NCBI GenBank assembly: GCA_021018815.1 | Contig: JAITYX010000017.1 | Span: 372,001-436,000 of the forward strand | Reading direction: 5' to 3' | Origin: Talinum fruticosum | Lineage: Eukaryota; Streptophyta; Magnoliopsida; Caryophyllales; Talinaceae | Length of the DNA stretch: 64,000 nt | In this document: piece after piece, positions 1 to 18,900 of the stretch | Layout of the letters: each line of letters starts with the position of its first letter | Numbering within the stretch: the stretch's first letter is position 1 | Notes under the pieces: model-generated | The model's input: only the letters and a program-made list of their open reading frames with translations | Databases searched by the model: none | What the model was told of the DNA's origin: nothing | Program-made: the position numbers and the translations under genes

Positions 1-531
1 GTTATGGGCCCACCACGCTTCCGCTGCGCCACTCTGATTTTGCTGATGATTGGTTTCCGTTACTTAATTAAATCGATCCATGATGCTCGAGGCCTCTCTC
101 TCCTCTGTTTTTCTTTTAAAAAAATCTTTTACAAGTGCTTCATTTCATATATTAGCTTGGATTATTATGTTTGTGTGCCTAGGAATTGTATTAATAGTAA
201 TTAACGGATTCTGATTTTGTTTTTTACATTTTAGTTGAGACGGATGCTATATTCAATAACTGTCTTTTTATACCTCTTTTTGGACGTTGTCCAACTAATA
301 ATTGAAAAAGAAAAAAATTAAAACCTATGTAATTAGTGATAAAACCATATCAACAAAAATGACATTCATAAATCCATTATTCACATTTTACAAACAAAAC
401 CATATTTACATAAACCATCATATTCCGCAAATTCCCTTGCCACAAACACTGATTGTAGCCCCAACACCATATTTACTGACTGAACGAACAACCCACACTT
501 GAAAACCAGAATTCACAAAACTTGCAGACAT
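1..531. other. 3' flank of polyubiquitin gene
   Basis: AT-rich sequence downstream of the minus-strand polyubiquitin stop. It should hold the 3' UTR. Short open frames here have no recognisable protein or codon signal, and I see no RNA gene. Confidence 0.5.
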
Positions 532-1905
<1,374 letters not shown>

Positions 1906-2298
1906 CTGCACCATCCCAAACCACAGGTTCAGGAAAAAGATTTACAATCTCGTTTCATAAACAGGTCATCAAGAAAGACACCAACAGTCAATATTACCCA
2001 ACCACCATAATCAAGAAACTCCTACAAACCCTATTCATCATAATTACTTGACCTGATCAATACATGACATTCGTACTCCATCCCAGGCTTGTAATCAACC
2101 ATTACAGTATATCATGATTTATGATTACGAAGCTCAAGAACCATGGTGTATTATCCATATTATCCATATGATCCCAGAAGTAAATATCAAATAAAGAATC
2201 TACAAAGAAACGATCGTAGAACAATCCACAAGGACACAAATAATTACCAGCAAATGCAAAAAATGGGGTCGGGGGACAAAGGGTTTGCAGAAACTAAC
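1906..2298 (-). other. Leader intron of the polyubiquitin gene
   Basis: The acceptor CAG (1906-1908) directly abuts the first ATG and the donor is AAG|GTTAGT at 2299/2298, giving a 393-nt intron in the 5' leader. A leader intron touching the start codon is the typical plan of plant polyubiquitin genes, where it raises expression. The untranslated first exon runs from 2299 to roughly 2480-2500. Confidence 0.7.
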
Positions 2299-2499
2299 CT
2301 TGAACCGAAGAAGAAAATCCTACAAATTCCGCCAAGAGAAGTCTGAAGATGAATTTCGTGTGATGAGAGATAACTGACACTCAAAGGTGAAGAGAAAGAG
2401 GGTAATAAGAGGGTTTTTATAGCGTGCAGAGAGAGAGAGAGGAGGAAGCTGTCGTTAAAACAACCCAAAAAGAACTTCAACGTCTCTCTCTAAATCTCT

Positions 2500-3584
2500 G
2501 CGACGCGGGAATGATATACTAGATTTCCCATTGATTTTTTTATTAAAAAAATAAATCAGTAAACGGTGCAATAACTTAGGCCCTATTTTATAAGAGCATA
2601 TCCAATCACACCATAGTAATTAGTAGTACACAATAGAAGAAAGTAAACCTGGAAAAAATTTATTTAATCTGATAGTTTAATTCAGCATCATCTCAAAAAA
2701 ATTTAGGATTTTGGACAAGATTTTAGGAACAAAATTATTTTTTTTTTTTGAAGGTTTTTCACATGAAATTTTTTTGTCTCTTTTAAACTTTTTCCTATCT
2801 TTCATCCCTCATAAATAATTATCATTAAATATTTTACCATTAGAAATTAGGTCTCTACATATTTATGTAATTTTCTTTTATATTAATTAGCTCTTGAAAA
2901 TATTTTATTTTATTGCCAAATCGACAAATTCAATATATTATATCGCTTTTTTCAAAAGAAATTGTTTTTAATACTTATAATCTTGTAGGAGAAAAAAATT
3001 GTTAAATGCACTTCTAACCTGTTGGGTTAACAAGAACCCGAAACTTTAAAGTTAGAATTTCACACTTTTAAACTTGAATCTAAAACACAAATGATCCGCC
3101 CGCTCGAATTGATAAGACCAGAAGAAGATAAGATTAGAAGAAAGTAAGGCCGACGGCTGATATTTTTATGAACACAAACTATAGAATTTTATTATGTTTT
3201 TCTGACAAATTTAGTGTATATCAATTATGCTCCTCCTTAGTTTGATTTGCTTATATGTGCAGATTGAGAACCTGGTATTGTAATTGGCAATAGCCAGTCT
3301 GTGTGATAAGGAGGTAGAAATTCAATCCAGACATTTATAATAATTTCAATGCATTGATACAATAGATCTTGAATTGACATTTTTTTTTCTCCGAAGAATA
3401 AATGTCTTATTTGAATATCAAGATTGTATGGGCGCAAGACAACAAAAAATTTGCTGATAACAATATTTGTAAACTCGCCGGAAACCAAATCACTGTACAA
3501 GCAAAGACCTACTCCTGGCACCGGTGATATTGCTTTTGATATATCAGACAAGTGAGGGGGGCTCCACAGAGAGTAGCATCTTGA
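2500..3584. other. Intergenic: polyubiquitin promoter and CUL1 3' UTR
   Basis: AT-rich spacer with long A and T runs. The part near 2500 should carry the polyubiquitin promoter and the part near 3240-3584 the CUL1 3' UTR. The 104-codon minus frame ending at 3237 lies in the 3' UTR region and resembles nothing I know. Confidence 0.5.
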
Positions 3585-9661
<6,077 letters not shown>

Positions 9662-9687
9662 TTTTGTATATTCTAAGATGTGCTCAG

Positions 9688-10182
9688 CTGTAACACAATA
9701 GAAAGGCAGTCGCCGACAACCACATTCTGCTTAGACTACCCATTGCTTAAAGAAATTACCATAAATTCATCATATCGTAGCAAAGAAGCAATTCACCAAT
9801 TTCATAGTAGCATAGCATAAATTCATCGCATTAAAGCCCGAATGAGCGACATAATCAATACACGAATACATCAAAAACAGTTTCTCAGTTCATAAACACA
9901 TACAAGGAACCCTAATCGTTCTGAGTCCTCGCATAATTCTCAGGAATTAATCAAACAAGTTATCAAACATGCAAAACCCTAATCTTTCTGAGCCGATTTC
10001 TGCAATTAATTCCGACACAGACAGAACGTAAAACTCCTAAATTAGAGAAATAAAAACAACAATAACCACCACTACCATCATCAAATCACGCCGGCCCGCA
10101 TCAAACACGAAATCATCCGTAAAAGAGCCGAAAAGCAAGCAAATTTGCGAGAAAAAGCAACATAGAGTAAGGGGGCACTCAC
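9688..10182 (-). other. Leader intron of CUL1
   Basis: A 5' UTR intron with donor CTG|GTGAGT at 10183/10182 and acceptor TTACAG ending at 9688, leaving a 26-nt leader piece (9662-9687) before the ATG. The first untranslated exon lies at about 10183-10330 and includes GA-rich stretches. Inferred from splice consensus and absence of protein-like sequence. Confidence 0.6.
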
Positions 10183-10330
10183 CAGAAAAACGATGGAGAC
10201 AAAGAGACAATGTGGGAAGAGAGGATCGATGGGGAACCCTAGAAAATCAAGAAACAGAGAGACAGAGGGAGAGATAGAGAGAAAGAGGGAGGGATGCTTT
10301 TTGCTCCCTGGAGACGGTGGGATTGAGGAG

Positions 10331-11278
10331 AGAGAGAGAGAGGAAAATAAATAGGAAACTCTGCGTTTACTCTTTTTTTAAATTAAAAGAGGTTGTATTT
10401 GTATGTACAATTTTGATCAAAATATGCTACTAATGGCCGGTTGATAAATAGAATATTTTTATAAATGGTTTCTTAATAAAATTAATAGTGTCTTTAAAAT
10501 TTTGTTTATTTACATGATAAATTGAATTATTTTATCGATCCCTTATTTAAGAAAATTTAACGAAATTTGTACAGATTGAGAGAAAGAATCAAATCTTATA
10601 TATTCATAAGAACTCTAATAATCAATATTACTTATAACTCTTAAAATATCGAACCTGGGAAGCCATGAAATACAAGACAACTTATTGGTTTACGATAGTA
10701 GATTTGCATTCATTTGCACTTTGTAATTTCATGAAATTGGATTTGGATACTATCAAAGGAATAAATTGGTTTTTGAGCAATATAATTTGCAAGTAACCTA
10801 AGAAAGAAAACAATGACCAGCGTATGGTGAGGGACCCTATTTTATCTAGGCTCACAATTGTCGTTAACTTCGCTTTGCTACCGAAGATGTCATGAGACAT
10901 ACTCACCTCGGTATATTCCCTCCACCCCCCTCGGGGGAAAAAATTTGCATCAAAATTTGTAAGTTTGGTTTTCCACAAAATAAAATGTGTGAGTTTGATC
11001 TAATTAGGTATGTGTTAGATGATTCAATAACCCTCGACAGCATCTGTAAAAGCAGATATAGTACTATATACAGTGTAACTATTTTGAATACAGCCCAAGA
11101 CTTTGATTCTGTGTCTTACACAAAGAAAATAATCAAAATTCACCCATTAGAGTTCCCAGTAAGCTCCAATCTTGATGCTCAAAGGGCTTATCAGCACAAA
11201 TCTGACACATTATCCACCATAAGCATCCCAGTTGAAGAGATACAAGTTTGGAACCCTTTACAAAAACTCATTGTTTTC
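10331..11278. other. Intergenic: CUL1 promoter and TROL 3' UTR
   Basis: AT-rich spacer between the 5' end of CUL1 and the 3' end of TROL, both minus strand. The CUL1 promoter must be near 10340-10500. A C/G block at about 10920-10940 has no evident meaning. No gene is seen. Confidence 0.5.
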
Positions 11279-14200
11279 TCAAGGTGGTGAAGGGCATGGT
11301 GAAGTTGGAGGCTTGAAATCTGGGTACTGCAAACAAAACACGAGATAATGTCAACGACTAATCCCGAGGAGTTGCATAAAGAAGGTCAGAAGTCTGACAA
11401 TAGAAAGACGTACTGCAGAATATGGGGAGAGTGCCCTCCGATGTGATCCTGTTTTAACTTTGTTATGGAGTGTCGAATTGCTTGCTGGGGTGGCTTGTGC
11501 AGCTGTTTCTGCTTCTGGCTCAGAAGCAGCTTCAGCTTTTAGGACAGAGCCGTTAGCAACAGCAAGCTCAGAGGCTGCTGCCTTTGCAGGAGCCAGCAGA
11601 GCTGGTTTAGCCGTGGGAGTTGGTAGAAGGGCAGCTGCTATTTCCTGCATCCAAGAAGAAAATTTGGAGGAGATCATAAACCATGAAACAGTCACTGTAT
11701 TTGGTAAAATTCAAACAACCCACATGACCGAACTAAACCTGACCTAACCATCAACAAGGGTTTTAACCTAATAATGATGCATTTTCAAGACATGGTTATT
11801 GAACAAATGGACCAAAGACCCAAGTGGCCAAGTATGACATGAACCTCAAATGGTCTCCGGAACAAGATCGAATCAATCGCAAGAAAAAGATTAAGATGCC
11901 AGAGAATAAAGAATGCTATAGAGTTTCATAAATTACAAATAACTAACCTTTATGTCCGAAACAAGCTCTTTTGGAGCAACCTTTGTGTTTATAAACTCTT
12001 CAATTTGTCGCAACATCTGCTTTCTATCCTGTCAGAGTGCAAGTTCTGAGTTGTTCTACAAGTTTAATAACTCAAGCTAATAATGCTCAACTCTTGAATA
12101 ACCTGCCATAAAATGCCTACTGAAACTTGTGACTTACCTCTGCAAACAAAAGCTTCTTGGTGAAGAACTGAACAAGTGCCACAGAGCCAAATACTTGGAG
12201 AAGAGGTTCTACCTGCAAGAACGCAAAGAAAATGAGAGAGAATAAATTACTCTACTGCAAAATATCATAAACTAGAAAACCGAAGTAAATAAACAGCTGG
12301 AACCTCTGTCAAAGCTAACAGCCCCAATCCTGTCACTGCTGCGAGCCCTAGTACCTCTGGCAGTGCACCAGCACCCCCTGCATGTAAAAACTCCTAATAA
12401 GAATACAAGACAAAGTGAAGTTTAAGAACTTTCGACCAAAACTAGGGGCTGTCAGATTTTATCTGTTATACAATAATTGTCGGGTATTTACCATCAGCTT
12501 AAGGTTTTTGGTTCAGTTGGTTTATTTTTAAGGTAGGGGTACCAGAGCTCTACATCATGTCTACTAAACTCAAATTTCATTTCCAGTTTTGAGCTCCTAA
12601 GCCAGATATATTACTGAAGTGTTCTGTCCATATTACGGCTAAGATACTTACATCAGCACCTCCAAATGCTTCGGCCAAGCCACTGAGGTCAAGACTGAAT
12701 GTTTTCTGTGGAAGAATCCAAGGCAGGCCGCTATTCTGCAAGACAGAAGCTTACCTCATAATCTAAAATAGTGTGTGAAATAAGTATTTTGGAAATTTGA
12801 ATATGAAAGGACTCGATTTCTGAGAGTAAAAGAACTAAAAACACCACGGACCAGCCAACCCCCAGGTCCTTCTGCTCCATCTTTAATAGCGTAAGCTGAT
12901 TTGAATCCATTTGCAGTTACCAACTCCGCAACTAGCTCAGAGTTGCCATCAAATCTGTGGCAGTAATTGTACAGGCTCAACAACGCATTAACAAATATCA
13001 AAAGTTACAAGGAAAGAATTCTCTAAAAAATATAATGTCATCACAATTTTACATGCTCATTGATGAAAGAATCAAACGAAAATGGATAACGGTAGGAAAG
13101 CATTCAAACTGAGAACAAGATCAAGTTGGAAATCAGCAAAAAATGCTGCTATTTTCTGATTAGGTGTGAGTTAGTATAACTGTGCATCAGGAATTATTTG
13201 TAAAAAGAAAAACAGAGAGAACTGACCCAAGACCTGAACCAGGACTTGTGGCTAGCGTAGGGCATGTGGAATCAGATGTAACACAGGCATCCAGAGGGCC
13301 AAGTGACTTTACATTATGTCCACTTCAGTTTTCATTGGATGTAAGTATATCTTAGTATGCCCTACATTTTTCACTCAAAATACAGCTATACAGGTTCAAT
13401 ATCATTTAAAATTAGCCAAATAGAAGTACTTGATCCAGTAAATCACTTTGTAGCCTCAATGCCTCATCAATCAAAATCTCTGTGTCATCAGAACTCAGAA
13501 TGAGACAATCATTTAGAAGGGTAGCGGTTGACGCAATATCTCCTGAAAATGCCGGACATGGGCCTAGTAAATGTGATCCATAAAGCAAAGTACTCAACTC
13601 AACCCCTCTATTGTGGGATGCAGGGAGGGTTAGAACGGCAACTTTAAAGGTTATGCCCTCATGATCATGCCAGACATCAAAACCATGCACAATTCTGTCA
13701 ATTCTGTGAGATCAATATTCCGAAAACATTCATAAATTTTCAAGCGTTAGAAGCAAATTTGTGATCAAATTGATAACTCAAAGAGTTAACTATTCTAATA
13801 TGTGAAATGGACTTACAGACATCAAACTTTAAACAAGTAATAATCGACTTCAAACTAATTTTCACAGTATAAATCCTCGTTAACATTACTGACCCTAAAA
13901 GCCAACAAATAGGATAGTAACATCTCAGAAATAGCAAGACAGACAGAATACTGATGTTCAGCTCAAGGTTCTTACTTGTCTAAGATATATAAAGTTGTGT
14001 TCTCTGGCTCCTTGAATCTGAGAGACAAATTCTCTAAGAACCCTTTTTATCTTCACCCTTATATACAATTGAAACCGGCTTCTTCTTTAATCCTCGAATA
14101 TCGGGACTACCCACTTTCCTCAACTCCTTGGAGGATCTAATATCAAGCAGCTGAGCATTGGGGTCATCAGCCAGTTTGGCATATGCACTCTTAGCAGATA

Positions 14201-14608
14201 CAACCCCAAATGGCTTAGGCTTCCCCCTAAAACCTGAGATACAATCAAGGGCACTGCTATAACTGCAATCGCACCAACTAGAAGAACTGGGTTGTCCAGA
14301 ATGGTATCAATAACACCCCCAGCATCAAAATCAGCAGCGGAATTAGTGATCACAGATTGCTGTAATGCCTCCTCATACGTCAAGGCACTGGCAAATTTTG
14401 CAATCAAAGAAGAACCTAAGAACACTAAGCTGCCATGAAGATTCCTTCCTATATTCTCTCTCAGAGTTGGTGGATTGGTTCCAAGAGCTGAGGGATTTGA
14501 GAATTTGGGTGATGGGGTTGTAGGGATATGGGAATTTTTTCCGGGTTTTGCTCTTTGATTAAGAAGAACACAAATTGGCTTCAACCCTAATGCATTAATG
14601 GCTTCCAT
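11279..14608 (-). CDS. TROL: TROL, thylakoid rhodanese-like anchor for ferredoxin-NADP reductase
   Basis: Thylakoid membrane protein that tethers ferredoxin:NADP+ oxidoreductase (FNR) near photosystem I. Exons: 13976-14608, 12852-12954, 12660-12735, 12304-12377, 12138-12212, 11948-12028, 11414-11644, 11279-11326. In order it shows a Ser/Pro-rich plastid transit region, a hydrophobic segment ([18 protein letters not shown]), a rhodanese-like domain, a second hydrophobic stretch around [20 protein letters not shown], an Ala/Pro-rich linker, and the C-terminal FNR-docking tail [15 protein letters not shown]. Where active rhodaneses have a Cys, this has DKFDGNSE, so it should be catalytically dead, as known for TROL. 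Exon 1 contains two -1 deletions: a G run at 14223-14227 (LGG|KPKPFG) and an A5G3 run near 14041-14048 (KKG|FLENL). With both corrected all exon phases fit and the product is 440 residues, versus about 466 in Arabidopsis. The exon 3 donor (12660/12659) was chosen by phase; a stronger GTAAGT lies 8 nt further on. Confidence 0.9.
13412..13714 (-). other. Unexplained open frame inside TROL intron 1
   Basis: An uninterrupted frame of about 100 codons sits in the 1 kb first intron of TROL on the same strand, with a possible acceptor (CTCACAG) just upstream near 13705-13712. Its translation (for example [17 protein letters not shown]) is more protein-like than the surrounding low-complexity intron, but I recognise no family. 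TROL's rhodanese domain is complete without it, and exon 1 joins exon 2 in phase. It could be an old insertion or chance. Confidence 0.25.
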
Positions 14609-15926
14609 GGCATAATTTTAGTCCTATGAAAAACAGTTCAGATCACCATGAGAGAGACAGAGAGAAATTGATTAGAGTAACAACTGAACCCTCTTAATCA
14701 CCAGCCTTTCTCTGTCTGAGATGGAAAGGCTGATCATTGATTGCCTTCCAAGTGATTGCCACGTGTCGTGCTGAGGATGAGTGCTGATTATGAAGGCTGT
14801 CAGATTCTCATGGCAATTGATTTTGTGGCTCCAAGTTATCCATGGTGATGTGGGAAGAACGTCTTAGAAGCTCTGAGAATAATTTGGAGCAGTACAAGTC
14901 CCTCTGTTCTTCAGTACCAAATGTAACACGTACTTTTGACGCTTTGGGGTGCCAGACAAGACAAGACTTGACTTTTGTACTTCACAGCTCCAACTGTCGC
15001 CATTTTGGCCCACCGGCTACTTCGAGAAGGAAGGAATAGAAGGCTGGGGAGAGGGGGAAGCAATGGGAATTTTTGAGAGGAATGAAAAAGAGTGGAAAAG
15101 ATAGAAATAAAGGTGATGGAAGAGTGGATTTTTAGAATGAACAATTTTTTTCTTTGGATGGAGAGTGGCAAGGAATAAGGGGTGGAATAGAGGTGGAAGG
15201 AATGAGAAGGGATGGAATGGAACAAAAAAAAAAGGAACGAAAAAAAAGTTAGATCTTGTACAGTTGGATAAATGATTGTAGTTTTAATTTATTCTTTAAT
15301 GACTTCAAATATCGATCGTTATGATTGTAATTTTAGCCTATTTTTTATTGACTTGAAATATCGATCGTTGAGTTGGTGAACCATGAAATTATAGTCTCCT
15401 TCCAACTACAAAGAATCTTCTTCTCAACTTCATTTTTAAAGATAAAAAAACCATCAAACAAAAAAAAAGAAAAGAAAAAGAGTACTCTTATTTGTTTTGA
15501 AAATTTAGATATATAGGTAATTTGATCCTGCAAACAAAGAACTTAATTTCAAAAGACTGGGGGGTTGTTTGCAGCATACCTTTTTACACATAAAGAATTC
15601 TGCACTATTTTCATCTTGGCTGCTAATAGTAGCTGCTTCAAAGACAATAGCTTACACCCTAAAATAAACGGCTAGGACTTGGGAGGGAAAGTACCAGTAA
15701 GTAATTCATTATAATAGATTAATAGCAATAATCAGATGACATTGAATCTAAGAACCAGCTATATCAGTAAATCAATCTAGAAGGCCAATAAATTTGGTTG
15801 CGAGGCTATCTGAAATTGAAGAAATCAGGTTGAAAGTTCAATTTCATGCACAAGACAATGAAAATCCTTTATTTGTGCTGTCAAAATTCTGTACATTCCT
15901 CCACAACGACAAAATAAAAGGCATCC
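14609..15926. other. Intergenic: TROL promoter and CHID1-like 3' UTR
   Basis: Holds the TROL 5' UTR and promoter (about 14609-14900), then a strongly purine-biased tract (about 15020-15245, GGAA/GAA-rich on the plus strand) and a diverged tandem duplication at 15274-15370. From about 15540 down to the CHID1-like stop it is probably 3' UTR. No gene is seen. Confidence 0.5.
15274..15370. repeat. Two-copy tandem repeat, about 49 bp
   Basis: Two adjacent units begin GATTGTAGTTTTA (15274) and GATTGTAATTTTA (15323) and both end AAATATCGATCGTT. They differ at several positions, so the duplication is not recent. Confidence 0.7.
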
Positions 15927-18900
15927 CTACAAAAGATCGAAAAAATAATCTAGTCCTTGGCCTATTTCCCATATTGAAATGCCTGCACCCCATGAGCGAG
16001 CTTCCTCCAATCGTTTTGATATTGACATGAGAGTTGGGTAGAAGACAGCATGTTGGAGGTGACGGTCATCAGTGTACAGGAAGAAATGCTCTGCAAAGTT
16101 CTTCTGCCATTTCATATCGGGTTTATACTGATCCAATAAAGAGAGATAATCCCTGCCAGTGATTGCTCGAGCAGCACCACCTATAAGTGAAGAAGGATAT
16201 CAAAAGAGTTTCATGCTCCAAAAGAAACTAATAGAGCAACCGACATCAAATCTATAGAATTATTTAATGCATTAACTTATATAATAGAGCAGCACCACCT
16301 AATATAGCAACCAACACTTCACATATAATCCTAAAAGTAGAATAGTAATGGTCCTCTGCTCTGAATATCATCCTAAGAGCAAAACAGCACTCAATTTTTG
16401 TGGCCATTCCTCCTTTCTAAATAATTACATTCATTTGATGAAAAAGAGTAGAATAGTAATGGTCCTCTGCTCTGACGGAATGCCTATTGAAGGGAGGAAA
16501 GTTTCACACGCAACATGGGACCCCACATGGTCAAACGTGTGGATGACAGACCATTGCAATTCCTCCTAAACCTATCTACGCGGGTCGATGATGAACTTCG
16601 GCCAGAAGCTCCTTGTGTAGCAATTTCTTCAATAACACTAATTCAGACAAGAACGTAGAGATAATGACATACCTTCTGCCATAAGAAAGTCGTATCCATA
16701 AAAGTTGATGCCAACGAATATCTTGTTGGCAAGGCTCTTACTTCCTGCACCAAGGACTTCTAAAGTAGAATGCACCCACTTTAAAGGAGCATTAGGACCA
16801 GGACTGTACGGACTTGAGTAGTCGTAAGTCATAAGTGAGAAACCATCTACAGACTCGCTGAGGATCCGAAGATCTTCAGGTCCACAATCATGAGGTTGAA
16901 GCTTCTCTGAATTTGGAGGACCTATTACATACACCAGCTGCAGATGTTTACCCCTATTCGAGCTCGTATTGTGCAGGGCATCACCAAGCTGCTTTATAAA
17001 TTGTAGAGCCTACATGTGCAAGAGCAAAACCAAGAAAATATCACGAAAGTCCTACAGCATAGAAGCAATTCTGTTTCAGCTCATAACTACAAAAAAATTT
17101 TATAAGAATCATGGCTCAATTTTTTTAATGCAAATGGATTTCTTTGAAGACATCAATAAGAAAGGAATAAAATGGAAAAGGCACAAACTTCAAATGTAAT
17201 GTGGACTTTGTAATGGTAACACTGACCAAATTCACATCAAATGTGAGAAAATTTCCGTCAATTTCATTTCAGTATTGTTTAGCTTTTGGATACGTTAAAA
17301 GTATCTTTATCAAACTTGAAAGAATTTAACACATTTTCACCATGATAGGGAAAATGGCTTGGAGCTTATATTGCAGTAAGAAAAGATGATGCCCAATCAG
17401 TTTTAATAGTGAGGTAATTGAACAGTCAAGCGCACTTATTATCTTGACATATTTGCAAAATAGTATGCACACAAAGAAAAGACAAATTGTATCAAATCGT
17501 ATTTCACAAACTGATGTCATGATAAGCTAATCAGTACTACCATTCAGATTCAGTAAGTCCACCATTACCATTATCCGCATGGCAGCATCATGAAGGATAC
17601 CATACCACCTTGACCAAGATTCAAGGACAATACCGTCATAATCCATATCCCTGCATAAAAGGGAACAGTAAGGGCAACAAGTCACAAAATTATTGCCCAA
17701 AGTCATCCCATAACAATCAGAGTGGTAGAGTTAATATGCAACTGATCAGCAATCTCAGCAATTCAACAGTCAACAGTTGAAAGGCTGACAAGTTGTAGTC
17801 AGAAATATAATGGTAGACATGTCTTGGAATAGCCTCAAGCAACATATCAGAGAAAGTCTGCGACTCATCAGGAATCACCGCAGACTATGCCATGGTAGAC
17901 AACTGGTGGAAAATAATATTATCAATAAAGAACTTCTTTCTACAATGACAGTATTATATCGGAAGATGTCAAATAACAGTCATAGGACAGAGCAAGTTAT
18001 TTGAAATCAACATACAGCACAGGAGAAATCCAAGGCTCTAATGCTGGTCAGCCAGAGAAACATTGTCACTGCACTGCTAGAATTTAAATCTGCAAAGTGA
18101 GAAGCTATAAACCATTTCAAGGTAAAGAATTTCAACACCACCACCCGTGTGAATCCCACCTACATGGGGCCCAGGGAACTCAAAAACTTCATTATATTTA
18201 TTTATATCTCGTTATAATTCATAATACATCTGTATACTGCAAGCAACTTTCTTATCTATTTTTCCTCTTCCTTCTGAGTAAGTACTTCAGCCAAATACAA
18301 TATATTCAAGAAAGAATATCAACCAAGTACCACAGGCTTACTTGCACTCTGTTATAATCAGGTCAATAACTCTGTCTCTCTGTTTCTTCTTTCTAAGCAG
18401 GTCCTTTGGTTCAACTTCAAGGACAAATCTTGGTAAAATCTGTGAATGAAGATCAGTAGCAAGTTAATGTTACTCAAGGAAGATCAGGAAATCACTAAAC
18501 CTAAACCTCCCTGGAAGACCAAAGAGGGGTGAGGGGATAACCACAGCCAAAACACCAATTTCTTAGGTACATTCTTCAATTCACTTAACAATTAGACTGA
18601 TATTTCCCATAAATGTTGCAGAAGAATAAATCAAGAAAACAAATAAGAGTATTGAAATGACTACACCTCGTATCCAAACACATACAATGCTAACCGTTTG
18701 TCTTCTCTACCTGAGCATTTCCTTTCTCTCTTAGCTCCAACATCCATCCTCTATCAGCATCATGTCTACCCTCCAGAACTAATTTTGTTCCCTGACTGCC
18801 AACATGTATGAAAAAAAGAATGAACATTCAGAAAATTAACAGCAACAGAAAGATCACACCCCCCCAAAAACAAAAAAGTTTTCCTGTACCCTTACCCTCT

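Noticed and set aside
11460..11747. 95-codon plus-strand Ala-rich frame
   Set aside because: Mirror of the Ala/Pro-rich exon 7 of TROL on the minus strand.
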